Shown here: positions 9,830 through 23,500 of the stretch, piece by piece
Layout: each line of letters starts with the position of its first letter
Position numbering within the stretch: position 1 is the stretch's first letter
NCBI GenBank assembly: GCA_963924555.1
Contig: OZ004587.1
Coordinates: 7,332,075 to 7,396,074, forward strand
Reading direction: 5' to 3'
DNA length: 64,000 bases
DNA from: Crambe crambe
Taxonomy: Eukaryota > Porifera > Demospongiae > Poecilosclerida > Crambeidae
Notes under the pieces: generated by a model
Seen by the model: the letters and a program-made list of their open reading frames with translations, nothing else
Told to the model about the DNA's origin: nothing
Database searches by the model: none
Position numbers and translations under genes: made by a program

Positions 9830-12138
9830 GCGATCAGTGTGACTCTAGACACCATAATCCTCATCAGTAGCTACACTGAATCCAGTCAACTGTTATTTCA
9901 CCTATAATGTCACACACCACACACATATCACTTGAAAAAAGGTCTTGGGTCAATGTTTGTTCCATGAACTACTCTTCCTGAGATCCTATCCTTCAGGGTG
10001 GTAGCTACAGGGTACACCAAACTCTAGAGCAGCTCAATTCACACCTATCCCTTCTTCCTGAACAGCTTTCAGGGCCCCCCGACTATGAATTCGCTGGTCC
10101 AAAGGCAAAGCTTTCTCAGGCAATTCGGCTGTTAGACTCTCACTGACGGCCTCCTATTCTCTTTTTCATGCCTGTTCTTCTTTGCCTTGCCTATCAGAGC
10201 TTGGATATAATATACTTTTGCATATTTTGATGGTCGACATTAAAAAGGGGTGGGGTTGACAATAGGTACTGGTCGATTATGCTACAAGAACACACGCTAC
10301 TATTAAGACGTACGTAGGTGATCCCAGCACTGCGCAATTTTGCAGAGGATAACTTAAGTTACCAGACTTTCCTCCTCCTCCCGCACATGCAGTGGAAGAG
10401 TCAGGAGGGAAAGTCCCAGACTAAGCTAGGGTAGCTAACCATATTCTAACCATATTCTGGACACCTTGCCCCTTAATCATTTGCTATAGCTAACTGTTAA
10501 ACTGCCAGTCTACACAGCGAAAAAATCCACAACTTGTAACAGGTCAGGACTGCCCCACATACCAGTTATGACCTGTACACAGGTCTGTAACGGGTCAGTC
10601 TGGTCCATATTTTTTTAACTGTATTAGACCTGCTGCCCCACCAACTACCTACAAATCAAAAATTAGTACTTCCAGTGCCTAGAATTTACTGATTTTTGTT
10701 CTGTTACATACCTGTTACAGGCTGCTTACAATTTTCATTAAGACCTGGCCCCCTGGTAATTGGGTGAACACTCGGTCTGGAATGAAAATTATAGCGCAAT
10801 TTTTTTTTTGCCCTCATATTTTTTAGTCATGTTTATAATGTCTCTTTCACTTGTGGGTGGGAGAGAAGCAGACGTCGAGATCAAAAAATCTTGACCTAAG
10901 ACACTTAAGTTGACTGAACAATTTGATGTGAAATGTGTCTACGTAGCTAAGGCTCCATGTCTTATAAGCAGATAGCTAGCTCCACTTCTACTTGATCTCT
11001 TCTAGTTAAACTGTCCGAAACAGGACATAATCGCTCACTTTCTTAGGATCAGAAACCGGCCGATACTAGTCAAGGTAATCATGCCAGAATTTCACACACC
11101 CATGCTTATAATTATGCGGGTGTTGAGAAATAGCTAACATTCATTGCTTGTTCGATCACCTGAGTGCAATTACATTCCACAGTCAACCAATTAAGATGAG
11201 AAAGGGCAGCCATTGGATAGAGCTGGTGTTATGGTCATTTGGGAAGCTTATGAAGCTAAGACCATGAGGCAGATCAAACTAGTGGAGGAGAATGCTCCAG
11301 GATTCTTTAGTATAGATTGCTGCTATATATAACTTAACCAAATTTCTAGCTCTCTATTCTGGTGTTTGAAATTTGAAAATCGAGAAAGTTATAGCACTAG
11401 CTATAGCAATTATAATGAATGATCAAGGGGCAAAGTGAGCTGATCATACAGATTCAGTACCTGTTCCATAGGCGCTTCCACCATGATGTAGCTGTTGGCC
11501 TTGATTCATACCTATGGAAAAAGAACTAGGGTAAGGTCACCATATTTTGGACACTTCCCTACACCACACATTGGGTTAGAAAACAGAGCTCATCGAAATA
11601 AAAATTGTATTAAAACTAATCATTCTTGGGGAACAATTATTTTTTTACTTACCCTTCCCCTGCCCCATATTAATGCAGGGTTTCAGGGGGGGGAATGGGA
11701 GAGATCCCCCAGACCAGGGTTCTATCTACTGGGGTATGTAGGTTTCTACCCAAACACTCGCAGTTTCTACCCCAAACTTGCCTGCATGCAGACTGGCAGT
11801 CTTGTTTAAAATGGACAAATTTGTCATCAGAACACTTCTACTCCAAATTAGAATTTCTAGATAGAACACTGCTGACTGAAATCCCCCCAAACCAGTAAGT
11901 TATTTTGAAAATCTCTACCTAGCACATTGAAAATATCTTCCATTTCTGGTCCTTCTACAGCATGGCTATTATATGTAACTTAGACTACCCTAGAAGGACT
12001 TACCTCTTAGGGTCCATATCAGGGTCCATATCAGCAGTCTCTGAAAAGATAATTATGATCATGAAAGAGTCATTGGAATGCTTATGCAATCATCATCATG
12101 GAAGAGTCATTGAAATTTATAAAGCTTATGCAATTTAC
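9830..12138. other. Intergenic with repeat fragments
   Basis: No supported gene. It contains a family A MITE end near 10466-10500, a right-hand half at 11335-11436, and a stretch near 11740-11790 resembling 505-600. Upstream exons of the minus-strand micro-exon gene could lie here, but I could not place any with confidence. Confidence 0.4.
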
Positions 12139-13553
12139 CTCCCACATTGACAACTTATTAACTGCATATTTTCATGGTCTGACAAAGCATTAACTTGTGG
12201 GGTGAAAATTCACAGTATCAAAGTGTAAATTTCAATTTCCATCAGAGTTATAATAGATGGTCATCAGTTTTGGTCAGACGTTGGCCATGACCAGTGACCA
12301 GGAGATATTTCAAGCTCTGAACAATTATGGTACCATCCTTTTTGGGGTCCCCCTTGGAAGACTGACTGACCTTGATTGCGGTATATTTGGCATCTGTCGT
12401 AAGGGCAGAGTATATAGATCTGCAGTGCCAATTCACCAACTGGCACCAAAATAAGAGCAGTGGGTCCAAGTCGTCGTGACTGATTGGGAGTTCTAATTCG
12501 GTCTGATTGCACAAGTCTCTTTCTTTTCCAACAACATCCTATCAAACTCATCATGAGGAATGTTATCCATTACAGCGACCAGTCCCGGACTTTATGAAGA
12601 ATCCTCATTCGTTTCCTGTATACCTTCTTCATAATCACCTTCACCCTCACCCTCCAACTCCTGTCCACTCTCACCCTCCACCTCCTCTTCATCCTCACCC
12701 TCCACTTCTTCTTCACCCTCACTCTCCACCTCTTGGTCATCTTCACTCCCCACTTCTCTACTCTGATTCAGCAGGATAGCTATGGCAAAGAATTGGAATG
12801 CCAAAGGCCAGTTTTTCCTGAATCCTGAATATCGAGAGGGGGGAACGAATTCCCAGAGTTTCCCCTAGCTATATTTTGCTTAAGGCCATTCCACCATGTC
12901 CTAACAGCCAGCTACAGTGAAACCTGTCTAATCAGACCAAGACCACCTCTCTATTAAGGCCATGGCACCATGGCACCTACCATGTACGTACAATTATCAA
13001 GTATTTCTTGTTGTCCAAATGTCATTCCATCATGGTGAGTCCAGCTATGTAGTCACCATGCTCACAGGCAGGCATTCCAATTGCTGATCCTTGGCCTCGT
13101 AGGTAAACCACATAATGCCTGCCACAACTGATCTGCTAAATGGTAAAGGGTCATCACAATGGACTCATAACACTATAGCTGGCACTTCTGTTTTGTAAGA
13201 ACATGAAATATGAGAGAATGGCTGTCTTGAATGATGACACAGCTGTATATAACCATGTAAACATAAGATGTGCTATATAGCAGTGGGTGGAACCATTCCT
13301 CAGACATGCTTGGTGATATCATTCCTAACTTCTTTGTAATGATTGGATACTTTCTGGGGAAGTAGCTAAAAGTATGGAAGAGTGCATGGCCCACAAACTG
13401 AATATATTCTAATAATCGTACCTGGGATTGTCAGATTATGACATTAAATGCCAGGGGTTACAGTCTTACCTATTAAATGAATGTACATAAGAGATTTCAC
13501 TATTACAGGTAGACTATTACTTGACTAATGTACCCTCAAACCCAACCTCCCTT

Positions 13554-13584
<31 letters not shown>

Positions 13585-13601
13585 GGCTGGGTTTGAGGCT
13601 A
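12139..13601. repeat. Dispersed duplication, copy 2 (partner 2996-4871)
   Basis: Same-orientation copy of 2996-4871, from 'cccacattgacaac' to the A-rich tract and 'ggctgggtttgaggct'. It lacks the Broad-minded exon insertion, has about 200 extra bases near 12993-13190, and ends with a pure 24-base A run where copy 1 has a mixed A/G run. Confidence 0.75.
12592..12804 (-). CDS. Acidic low-complexity open frame, doubtful gene
   Basis: A 70-codon frame rich in Glu, Gly and Asp, built on an 18-nt style repeat (EVEGE, ELEGE). Beyond its upstream in-frame stop the same frame continues open as MDNIPHDEFDRMLLEKKE in the upstream direction. The same stop is present in the paralogous copy near 3430-3640. 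The acidic composition comes from a simple repeat, so coding status is uncertain. I recognise no family, and it may be a remnant of whatever the duplicated element once encoded. Confidence 0.2.
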   Translation of the reverse strand: MAFQFFAIAILLNQSREVGSEDDQEVESEGEEEVEGEDEEEVEGESGQELEGEGEGDYEEGIQETNEDSS

Positions 13602-14177
13602 TAATAATATTATTACATAAGGTTATATAATTAACATACAATGGCAACGAGCATGTACTTCCACTGTTATGATTACAACACACCTAATCCCATTGATTAT
13701 CATGACCTAATAGCAACCTACATACATGCATTAGCAATAAAACTGGATACTAGAAATGATAACTATCATTCACGTCATTGCACTAACAGCTTTTATTATA
13801 CTTCAACCTATAACACTGCATGAGTCACATGGAACGAATAACATGTTATTTTTAAAATTCCTGTACGCTCTGTTAAGTGTTGAATAGCAACTGTAGTGGC
13901 ATTTCATTTGCAGGGGGAAGAGGATAATAAAGAATATAATGAGTATAGCTATGAGGCCACTAACTTCTACAAAATAAAATGGAATATTCCAAATAATGGC
14001 CACATTTGGGACTCGGCCTTGTGTCCTTTGTAAACAGGTTGGATTGTCCTCTTTTGGAGTATATAAAGGTGCTGTTTAGAGTGAGAGGCTTGCTTTCTTT
14101 CTGAGTGTCCTTTATCGGAGGTTCCAATGCATATTATAATAATTGTAGTATGACTGTATATATTTGGTGATTTATTG
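13602..14177. other. 3' flank of Broad-minded, with MITE-B
   Basis: About 13997-14135 is a family B element ('acatttgggactcggcc' to 'tcggaggttcc'). No coding sequence is seen. The terminator and poly(A) site of the minus-strand gene should lie here, but no clear AATAAA in minus sense stood out. Confidence 0.4.
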
Positions 14178-17100
14178 TTAGGTCTTGAGAAAGAAGTCTT
14201 CTAGAGCTGTGTTAACTACTGCGCCGAATTTATCTCTCAAGTGATTCATGAAGGTGATCCATTCTCCAGCACTGAATCCACACAAGTATTCCTCCTGCAT
14301 AGGAAACAAGGAAGAAAATTAGAGCATTCAGAGAAACAAGAAAGAGTATTCAAAGAACAAGAGAAAGACTATTCATAGAACAAGAAAAGAAAGTTAAAAC
14401 ATTCAGAGAAACAAGAAAGAAAGAGCTAGCTGCATATGTATAATATATACAATTTTCCATTGAATATAGCTATTCATTTACTTGAGGCAGTAAGCAGTAA
14501 GTGCTGGGTGCAGAATAGACTGAAGCTGTGGGACATCCGTGCACAGATGCATGTATGTTAGCTACCTTAAGGAAGACCAGAAGGTCTTGTTCCTGAGTGT
14601 GCCTCAGAATCCCGGGCTCCAAGTGCTTCAAAACTGACACACAAAAGTACACCTACATATACAAAAAGAAAGACAGCTAATTCTGCATGACCTTGGAAAG
14701 TATATACACTTAATCAAAGGTTATATACTCGCTGTTATTCAGGATTTTAAAGTTATGTCACAGTCGCATAATAACTACAAGTGGTTACATGCAATTCATC
14801 ATAGTACAATCTGTGTTTTGAAGACTCTGAATTACTTCTATTGTTCACTAAGGACCACTGGATTGCCTCAATATAATGGAGTTAATAATTATGTGATTGT
14901 GCCTGAAATAACATCTTACTACAGCTAGTATGTAAGTGCTTATTGCGTTAAGATCACACACTTTTAAAAAAAAAAGCATCACTCATACCACTGACCTGAT
15001 ATTCTATTCCCAAAACAACACAGATTGCAAGGTAATTGCATATTTCACACCAGTCCAGGAAATTCCAGAAACACTGACGAATCCAATGTTGGCATATCTG
15101 TAGTGGAGCATTATAGAGTGGAACCTCTCTTATTTAGAATGCAATACAAAAATCTCTCGATTAGGGACAAGGAACCAAACCATACTAATTGAACCTCTGA
15201 AGTGTGGAAACCTCTCGATATCTCTAAATTAATTGAGAAAGTTCTGATGCAATAAATGCTTTGCTCTTACGAGAAGGCAAATAGGATACAGTGTTTATTA
15301 CGTACGTATAATGACATGGGAATTTTCCAGCCAGAGTTATGTTGTTATCTGACCTGTGATGGGGTGTATCCTGAAGTCCTAAAAGCCGACGAAACGTAAG
15401 GGACTTCTGACTACATGTACATAAATGAAGAGAAATAAATTTTATGGCCTATGGATAGAGATTTCAATGATTGTATTATTTAGCTATATACCTGTAGTAT
15501 GAGTTCAATGAGGTGTGTAGTGACGGCATTGACTGGATGGATACCACTATAGATGATATTCAGAGGCAGGTGAACCTAGAATGTGTGAGAATATCGAGTT
15601 AAGGATACTAGCTAGCTATATCCACTGGCAGATGTCATGGAATTTGTGTTGTTCATACTTCAAATATTTTACAAAGAGTCTGTAGATTTCATGGCATTCA
15701 TATGTGCATGCAACCCACTAAAGCTTTCCCACTATGGAATAGCTATGACTACAGTAGCACGGGCAATGTTCTTACTGATCTATGCAGTCTTGGAAGCCAG
15801 AGGTAAGCAGATGACAAGAGAGTGGAGAATGGCTGGAGGAACTTCCATGACTCCCCCACCGACCCTCTCATCAGCAAAAAGACGGAAGAAGTGAACCAAT
15901 CGAAACCAGGATACTTCCCATCAAGAAAGTCTGGAAAAATAACAGCAAGAAATAGGTAAGCAACACAGTTACAGTATCGTGGGAAATCACCAGAACAATT
16001 GGGACATGGTATGGTGATGGTGGAGTGGCCTTAATGTAGTGGTTTATAGGACATCAAAACTCCTCAGTTGTATTTCCTATAAAGAAACCAGTTTCATTCC
16101 TATATGTGTAAACTACACTTGAGTGGGACTCCTGGGTTGTGTCCACATAATTAGTCCAGCAGCACTTAGAGAACCTGCTCGGGAGGACTCTACGGGATTT
16201 AGAGTCCCCCTAACTGACCAATCAGGTAACTGGCGTGTGACTAGCTATAGTCTAAATTCCAGTAAATTTCTCCAGTAAATTATCCATACAGTGTACATTA
16301 CAGAGTCACATACTCTACTGTTCTTATACCAAAGTTAGATTTCTTCTGCACATGTTGCTCCTGTGCCCACATCTTGCGGACACGATGCAAGAGATCTCTC
16401 AGTTTTGATGCATGATTGGGTGAAGAATCCAGTGACCCAAGGAAACGGCCATACCTTTAGGATAAAATCAGTCACGTGTAAAATAATTCATGCTCATTGA
16501 GGTCTTTTTAAAGGGAATTGGAACCATGGACACACTACTTGGGACCAGACTTTTGCCCTTTGTAAAGAGGAGAGGTTGTCCTCTTTTGGAGGTTATTTGT
16601 ATAGAGTATAATGTACCAAGATTTTTTTTAATTGTCTAAGAGGTTTGTCCTCGGAGCTTTCGAAGTATCTTTTATACATTATCAATGTATTATACCTTAT
16701 GACCATTTCGATGCCTTGATTATGGGAGCGAGGAAGGGAAGGGGATTTGGGGGAAATAGAGACTTCGCGATTGCTCCCTTTCTGTTTGAACATGACTCCA
16801 TGTGCTGCCATGGCGACATATCTTAGTAGCAAGTTCTTGATCACTGCATGGAGGAAGAATCATGCAAGGACTGGTCACTATATGTGACTGGATTAGAGAA
16901 AAGGTACAATTTCATGCAAAAATGTTAGAGCCTGTAGCCTAATTTTCAAACCAAGATACAAAATCTGATACATATTCAATTTATACCAATATCTGCTATC
17001 TGTGTGAAATTGTACCTTTTCTCCAATCCAGTCACATACGTAACATCAACTGATCATTGTACTCACATTCACAGGTTAAGGTTTTGCGTTTCACCAATTC

Positions 17101-17233
17101 TCTCTGGAGCAGGTCGCTGGCTTTGCTCTTCCAGGCTCTGCCGCGCAAACTCTCACTGGAACTTGACAAGAACTTGAATAACTCACCACCTAAGAGGTTC
17201 AAAAAATACTTTAACAATTGATGGATGATTTCA

Positions 17234-17275
<42 letters not shown>

Positions 17276-17591
17276 ACTAATCATACATGAGTATATGATC
17301 ATACTTTTGATTTCCTTGGTAATGAAGTTGTGATCTTTCACTGGCAGTGATGGCTGGTAAACAGGGGGTATGGGATAGCTGGTGAATAAAGGCCACTTGT
17401 ACTCCTCCGATACCTATTTCATCAGCAATATAATACAATTCCTCTCAGGTGTGATCTTTATACACATACTGTTCTTAATTACCTCAGTGAGGTGGTGAGG
17501 TGGGAGAATTCTCTCACTGGGGCCTCCCACCAAGTAGCAGATGATGAGAATACGGTTTCTCTCAATAGAGCAAGCATCGAGTATAAAGTCC
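14178..17591 (-). CDS. TBC1D32: Broad-minded exons 20-28 (TBC-like domain)
   Basis: Exon limits on the minus strand: 17591-17483 ([26 protein letters not shown]), 17413-17305, 17189-17067 ([18 protein letters not shown]), 16454-16330 ([17 protein letters not shown]), 15930-15776 ([17 protein letters not shown]), 15575-15492, 15097-14987 ([17 protein letters not shown]), 14652-14566 ([17 protein letters not shown]) and 14294-14178 ([16 protein letters not shown]..stop). Together they form the TBC-related C-terminal domain. The tryptophan/phenylalanine core of the fold is visible. An unrelated plus-strand frame over 15637-15894 is a shadow of the 15776-15930 exon. Confidence 0.8.
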
Positions 17592-20500
17592 CTGCATGTA
17601 TGGATGTAATGTAAACAATGATACTCAGTACTGAGCAAACATCAAGAATGAAGTCCATGAATGACTGAAATAGATTAGCCCCTAAATGGCTCTATATGTA
17701 TGAGCAAATGTCAAGAATAAAGTTCTTTATGATGAATGCAATACAAACAAACAAGAGGGAAAGTGATAAACTGTCTTTATTGTGAGCAATCATTGAGAAT
17801 AAAGTTGATGCAACAGAGTGGAATTAGACCCTCAATGTTGTCTTTATTGTAGCGAGTGAGCTGACTCTCAGGTCATGACTCATTGAAATTTTAAATATAT
17901 ATATCTAGGTCTACACTCCAAAATGCCCCAGGCGTACATACGTATAGTGTGGTGCACTGCACTGCATTTATGCACACGCTCCATTTGTAATGGCTTGATT
18001 GATTTCTACATTGTTTTGTTTATAGCATGATGGATAGTAGGGCTAGGCTTATCTAAGTGGATGCTTTCTATGCATGGCAGCTGCCTGCCACTTACATAAA
18101 GCACAAATGAACTATCAGCTAAACACTTCTACTTTTAGGCAGCAGGCACAAGGCTTATCTAACAAGTGAATGCAAAAAATTTCTTCGAAATAAAAATGTG
18201 AAGTAGGGATGCTATTATAACTGCAGCTTCATTATGAAAACCAAGTACTGCAGCATCGAAGCAGTATGGCCCAAAAATCTAGCTGGAATATGTATTATAA
18301 CTGCATGCAAGAGAGTGAACTTAGTGAAGTGACCCTTACCCATCATCAAGTACGAGATACTATTCCTACTTCACTCCCTTGGCCCTTGATCATGGGAGTG
18401 AAGTAGGAATAGTATCTTGTACTTGATGATGGGTAAGGGTCACTTCACTAAGTTCACTCTCTTGCATGCAGTTATAATACATATTCCAGCTAGATTTTTG
18501 GGCCATACTGCTTCGATGCTGCAGTACTTGGTTTTCATAATGAAGCTGCAGTTATAATAGCATCCCTACTTCACATTTTTATTTCGAAGAAATTTTTTGC
18601 ATTCACTTGTTTGCATTCTTTTTCTTTGTGATTATGAAAATTGATAGACACTAAAGGCTTCCTTGATTGAACTAAATTTATTTAATGATCAGTATTTCAT
18701 TCTGTTCAGGGAGGAGAGTTTGAAGGATGATCATCTGCAGTGTAATGGAGTACTGAAAGGAGTGAACATTTTAAAAAGTGAACAGCATTAGCTAATTGTT
18801 ACATATGTGATCACTGAAATAATTATTGAGATGGTACGTATGTCTTGCTTGAGGGAGGAGTATGGGGAGTTTATGCATTTGGTGTAGTGATCATAATAGT
18901 GGATGCCATCAAAAGGCCACATCCTGTGCAGGTGTTATATGAGGAGAACTGCTATTAATTGCCCCACCCCTTTTATGGTAATATCGCAAAGATTTTTTTC
19001 ATACGAGGCTGCAGCACATTATAGATAGCCCAGCTAGATTTTAGGCTATCCCTACTTAACCTTTTTATTTGAAGAAATTTTTTACGCTCACTTGTTTCTA
19101 TCCTTTTTTCTTAGTGCTTGAAGTTGAATGAGGGAGGCTACAGTACAGTACTATACAAAGCCAGCTCTACATAAACCTCTTTTGTAGGTACATACAGTGT
19201 CTCTGGTTGAAGAATTTGTTTAGCTATTTAAGTTTTGTTGATATAAAACTTTACAGCAACAGCAATGTAAATGACATGTACACGGCATGGTGAAGTGAGC
19301 TGACTACACTACAGCCAAGTACTGGCTATAATGCTACTATAGGATGAGCATCTGTACTGTAATTCAGCAAGGAGTGACTGGAACATCATCAGATAATGAA
19401 TGAAGACCTTGGCTATAGCTGAACTTAAGCTTACGTGGCTCCGCCCATAAGCCCCGCCCCCTTCAAAATGGCGTAGAAAGATTAGCAGCTGTGTTCCGAG
19501 TGCTATCGAATAGTGAAGTAGAGCCTTAGTCAAAACTAATAGCAAAAGATCAGCCTCTAGGTGCCGCTCTAACAGATAGCCAAAGCAGAATTTTGATGAC
19601 TATAGCCAGTAAGTCGGTACGTCGATCTTATTATTATTATTATCCTTATTATTACAAGTGAATGCAAAAAATTTCTTCGAAATAAAAATGTGAAGTAGGG
19701 ATGCTATTATAACTGCAGCTTCATTATGAAAACCAAGTACTGCAGCATCGAAGCAGTATGGCCCAAAAATCTAGCTGGAATATGTATTATAACTGCATGC
19801 AAGAGAGTGAACTTAGTGAAGTGACCCTTACCCATCATCAAGTACGAGATACTATTCCTACTTCACTCCCTTGGCCCTTGATCATGGGAGTGAAGTAGGA
19901 ATAGTATCTTGTACTTGATGATGGGTAAGGGTCACTTCACTAAGTTCACTCTCTTGCATGCAGTTATAATACATATTCCAGCTAGATTTTTGGGCCATAC
20001 TGCTTCGATGCTGCAGTACTTGGTTTTCATAATGAAGCTGCAGTTATAATAGCATCCCTACTTCACATTTTTATTTCGAAGAAATTTTTTGCATTCACTT
20101 GTTTGCATTCTTTTTCTTTGTGATTATGAAAATTGATAGACACTAAAGGCTTCCTTGATTGAACTAAATTTATTTAATGATCAGTATTTCATTCTGTTCA
20201 GGGAGGAGAGTTTGAAGGATGATCATCTGCAGTGTAATGGAGTACTGAAAGGAGTGAACATTTTAAAAAGTGAACAGCATTAGCTAATTGTTACATATGT
20301 GATCACTGAAATAATTATTGAGATGGTACGTATGTCTTGCTTGAGGGAGGAGTATGGGGAGTTTATGCATTAGGTGTAGTGATCATAATAGTGGATGCCA
20401 TCAAATGGCCACATCCTGTGCAGGTGTTATATGAGGAGAACTGCTATTAATTGCCCCACCCCTTTTATGAGGTAATATCGCGAAGATTTTTTTCATACGA

Positions 20501-23500
20501 GGCTGCAGCACATTATAGATAGCCCAGCTAGATTTTAGGCTATCCCTACTTAACCTTTTTATTTTTTACGCTCACTTGTTTCTATCCTTTTTCTTAGTGC
20601 TTGAAGTTGGATGAGGGAGGCTACAGTACAGTACTATACAAAGCCAGCTCTACATAAACCTCTTTTGTAGGTACATACAGTGTCTCTGGTTGAAGAATTT
20701 GTTTAGCTATTTAAGTTTTGTTGATATAAAACTTTACAGCAACAGCAATGTAAATGACATGTACACGGCATGGTGAAGTGAGCTGACTACACTACAGCCA
20801 AGTACTGGCTATAATGCTACTATAGGATGAGCATCTGTACTGTAATTCAGCAAGGAGTGACTGGAACATCATCAGATAATGAATGAAGACCTTGGCTATA
20901 GCTAAACTTAAGCTTACGTGGCTCCGCCCATAAGCCCCGCCCCCTTCAAAATGGCGTAGAAAGATTAGCAGCTGTGTTCCGAGTGCTATCGAATAGTAAA
21001 GTAGAGCCTTAGTCAAAACTAATAGCAAAAGATCAGCCTCTAGGTGCCGCTCTAACAGATGGCCAAAGCAGAATTTTGATGACTATAGCCAGTAAGTCGG
21101 TACGTCGATCTTATTATTATTATTATCCTTATTATTATTATAAAGAAAAAGAACGAAAAGTCAATTTTTGAACTCGTTTTTTTCTTATGTTGGCGAATGA
21201 ATTTTTGGCTTTTGAACATTCTCCTCTCTTCTTTGTAGATATAATAATTCACTGTAGCCTTCTGAGAACCTGTAGAGTAAGGGTAGAAGAGAAAGAAGAG
21301 TTTTTAGTTTATACTGTCCTATGGACTTTGACCTGCCATCCCTACTTAGAGAGTGCTACCGCACTCTCTGATGAAGCTGCCTGCATATAACATCAAAATC
21401 TTCTAAGGAGTTGAAAGCACAAATGAATAGCTATCAGCACAAAAGCCTATAGGAATACTTGCTCGCTCGCTCGCTGTGACTCAAATGTTGTACATTGCCC
21501 TAGTATTCTATATAGTCAGTAAGTATGTAAGTAAAGTACCCTTCATCAATGTCCCCCACTTTCTCGCTGTTTGCCTGGAGGGAGAAGAGAGCTTCGATGA
21601 AGGAGTACCTTGACTCAAGGAAGAGAAGCGAATCCAAGCAAGTCACCAACACACTCAGAATCCTACAGCAATAACATACAGCAGTCATATGTAGCTATAA
21701 ACAAAGCAAAGAATTTCATTGATAATTTTTCTGTTATCTCTACAATTCTATAACGAAGTATGATTCATAATATTAACTAGTCTAGCCCTCTCTTAATGTT
21801 ATCTCACAAAGAGCCTGGAAAAAATTGGTCTAGTATTCAAATAAATTGACCTTTCTAAACTTCACCTCAAACCGAATAAGTGATCTTCCTCGAAGTTGAA
21901 GAGAGCGTTCCGTTTGGCAGGTTTCTCCACCAGTACCAGATGGTTAAATATGTCCTGTCCAGTCATTTTGTGAAGGAAAGAAAAGTTTACAGGAATCGAA
22001 TACCATAACAGTGAAACCCTCTGATAAAGGACACTCCGAAAGAGGATAAACCTCTCGACAAAGGACAGTCTAAAGTACCTTTGTATTATGTGCACACTCC
22101 AAACAATTATAACTCCAAAAGAGGATAACCTCTCTACAACAAAAGGCTGGGTCCCAAGTGTGTTCATTATTCGGAGGTTCCACAATATATTTGCAACTTA
22201 CAGGAACTGACACAGTCTCAGGATTTTTGGAAGAAGAAGGAAGCTTGTGTTTGCTGATGACCTCGTAAAGGGATGGAAAGGAGGACAAGACATTGAGAAG
22301 ATTGATGACTGCCTACATGAAAATGTACCGTAATCAGATCTTTAAAATTTTTTCCATTGTACTAATCATCATTACATAACTATGTAGGGAAGGCAAGCAT
22401 TACAGGATGAGTGTGTATATGCATGCTCAGTTTACACAAGGTCCATGATGGAAGCTTCAACATTAGAATGTACATACCCATAAGTATTACAGCCTCTCCC
22501 TCCCTCCCTTTCCCTTCCTCCCTCTCACTCCCTCCCTACCTCTCCCTCCCTCCCTCCCTTTCCCTTCCCTCTCACTCCCTCTCCCTCCCTCCCTCTCTCT
22601 TCCTCCCTCTCCCTCCCTCCCTCTCTCTTCCTCCCTCTCACTCCCTCTCCCTCCCTCCCTCCCTTTCCCTTCCTCCCTACCTCTCCCTCCCTCCCTTTCC
22701 CTTCCTCCCTCTCACTCCCTCTCCCTCCCTCCCTACCTCCCCTCCCTCCCTTTCCCTTCCTCCCTCTCACTCCCTCTCCCTCCCTCCCTACCTCTCCCTC
22801 CCTCCCTTTCCCTTCCTCCCTCTCACTCCCTCTCCCTCCCTCCCTACCTCTCCCTCCCTCCCTTTCCCTTCCTCCCTCTCACTCCCTCTCCCTCCCTCCC
22901 TACCTCTCCCTCCCTCCCTCTCTCTTCCTCCCTCTCATTCCCTACCTCTCCCTCCCTCCCTCTCCCTCACTCCCTCTCCCTCCCTCCATACCTCTCCCTC
23001 CCTACTTCTCCCTCCCTCCCTACCTCTCCCTCCCTCTCAACCTCTCCCTCCCTCTCACTCCCTCTCCCTCCCTCCCTCTCTCTTCCTCCCTCTACAGTCT
23101 GGAGATTGCTTCCCGGAGGTGCAACAAAGGCCAGGATGTTCGGGAAGGAGAAGCTAGTCAGTCAACTCTTACGCTTTTCCATTAAATTTGTTTGTAATAT
23201 AAAGTCATTGTTAGTGTGCTGCTGCACTTACTTTGTGAGAGGCTCTGTCGAGTGGATCCAGGGGGTGTGCTCGTGGGGCCGTGAGTCTGCGATCGTTAGC
23301 ATTTCCACCCAACACTCCCCATAGCTCCTTCACCAGCATTGATATGAAACCTGAAAACCCAACACAGTGAATACCATGCATGTTCAGCTTGATAATCACA
23401 GCTTGATATGGAGACCTTTACTGGCCACATCTTAATGGAGGACTACAGTGGAACCTCTGATAAAGGACACTCTAAAAGAGGACAAACCTCTCAACAAAGA

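Larger units (their letters stand above)
18163..21137. repeat. Tandem duplication of a ~1.49-kb unit holding a giant hairpin
   Basis: Unit 1 (18163-19654) and unit 2 (19655-21137) are nearly identical, differing by a few substitutions and a 9-base net indel. Each starts with an inverted repeat of two 216-bp arms around a 15-base loop, followed by about 1 kb of unique spacer ending in an ATT-rich tract. The whole lies within one intron of the minus-strand Broad-minded gene, between exons at 21540 and 17591. No coding frame longer than about 78 codons exists, and that frame is copied in both units. Confidence 0.95.

Noticed and set aside
15637-15894. Plus-strand 85-codon gene
   Set aside because: The interval overlaps the antisense of a TBC-domain exon of Broad-minded (15776-15930), which has splice sites and family similarity.
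19309-21028. Two 78-codon minus-strand frames as paralogous genes
   Set aside because: They are identical because the 1.49-kb non-coding unit is tandemly duplicated; no domain, splice site or codon bias supports them.
22411-23157. 248-codon Ser/Pro/Leu-rich open frame
   Set aside because: It is the translation of the pyrimidine minisatellite in a Broad-minded intron, with no domain and no splice support.
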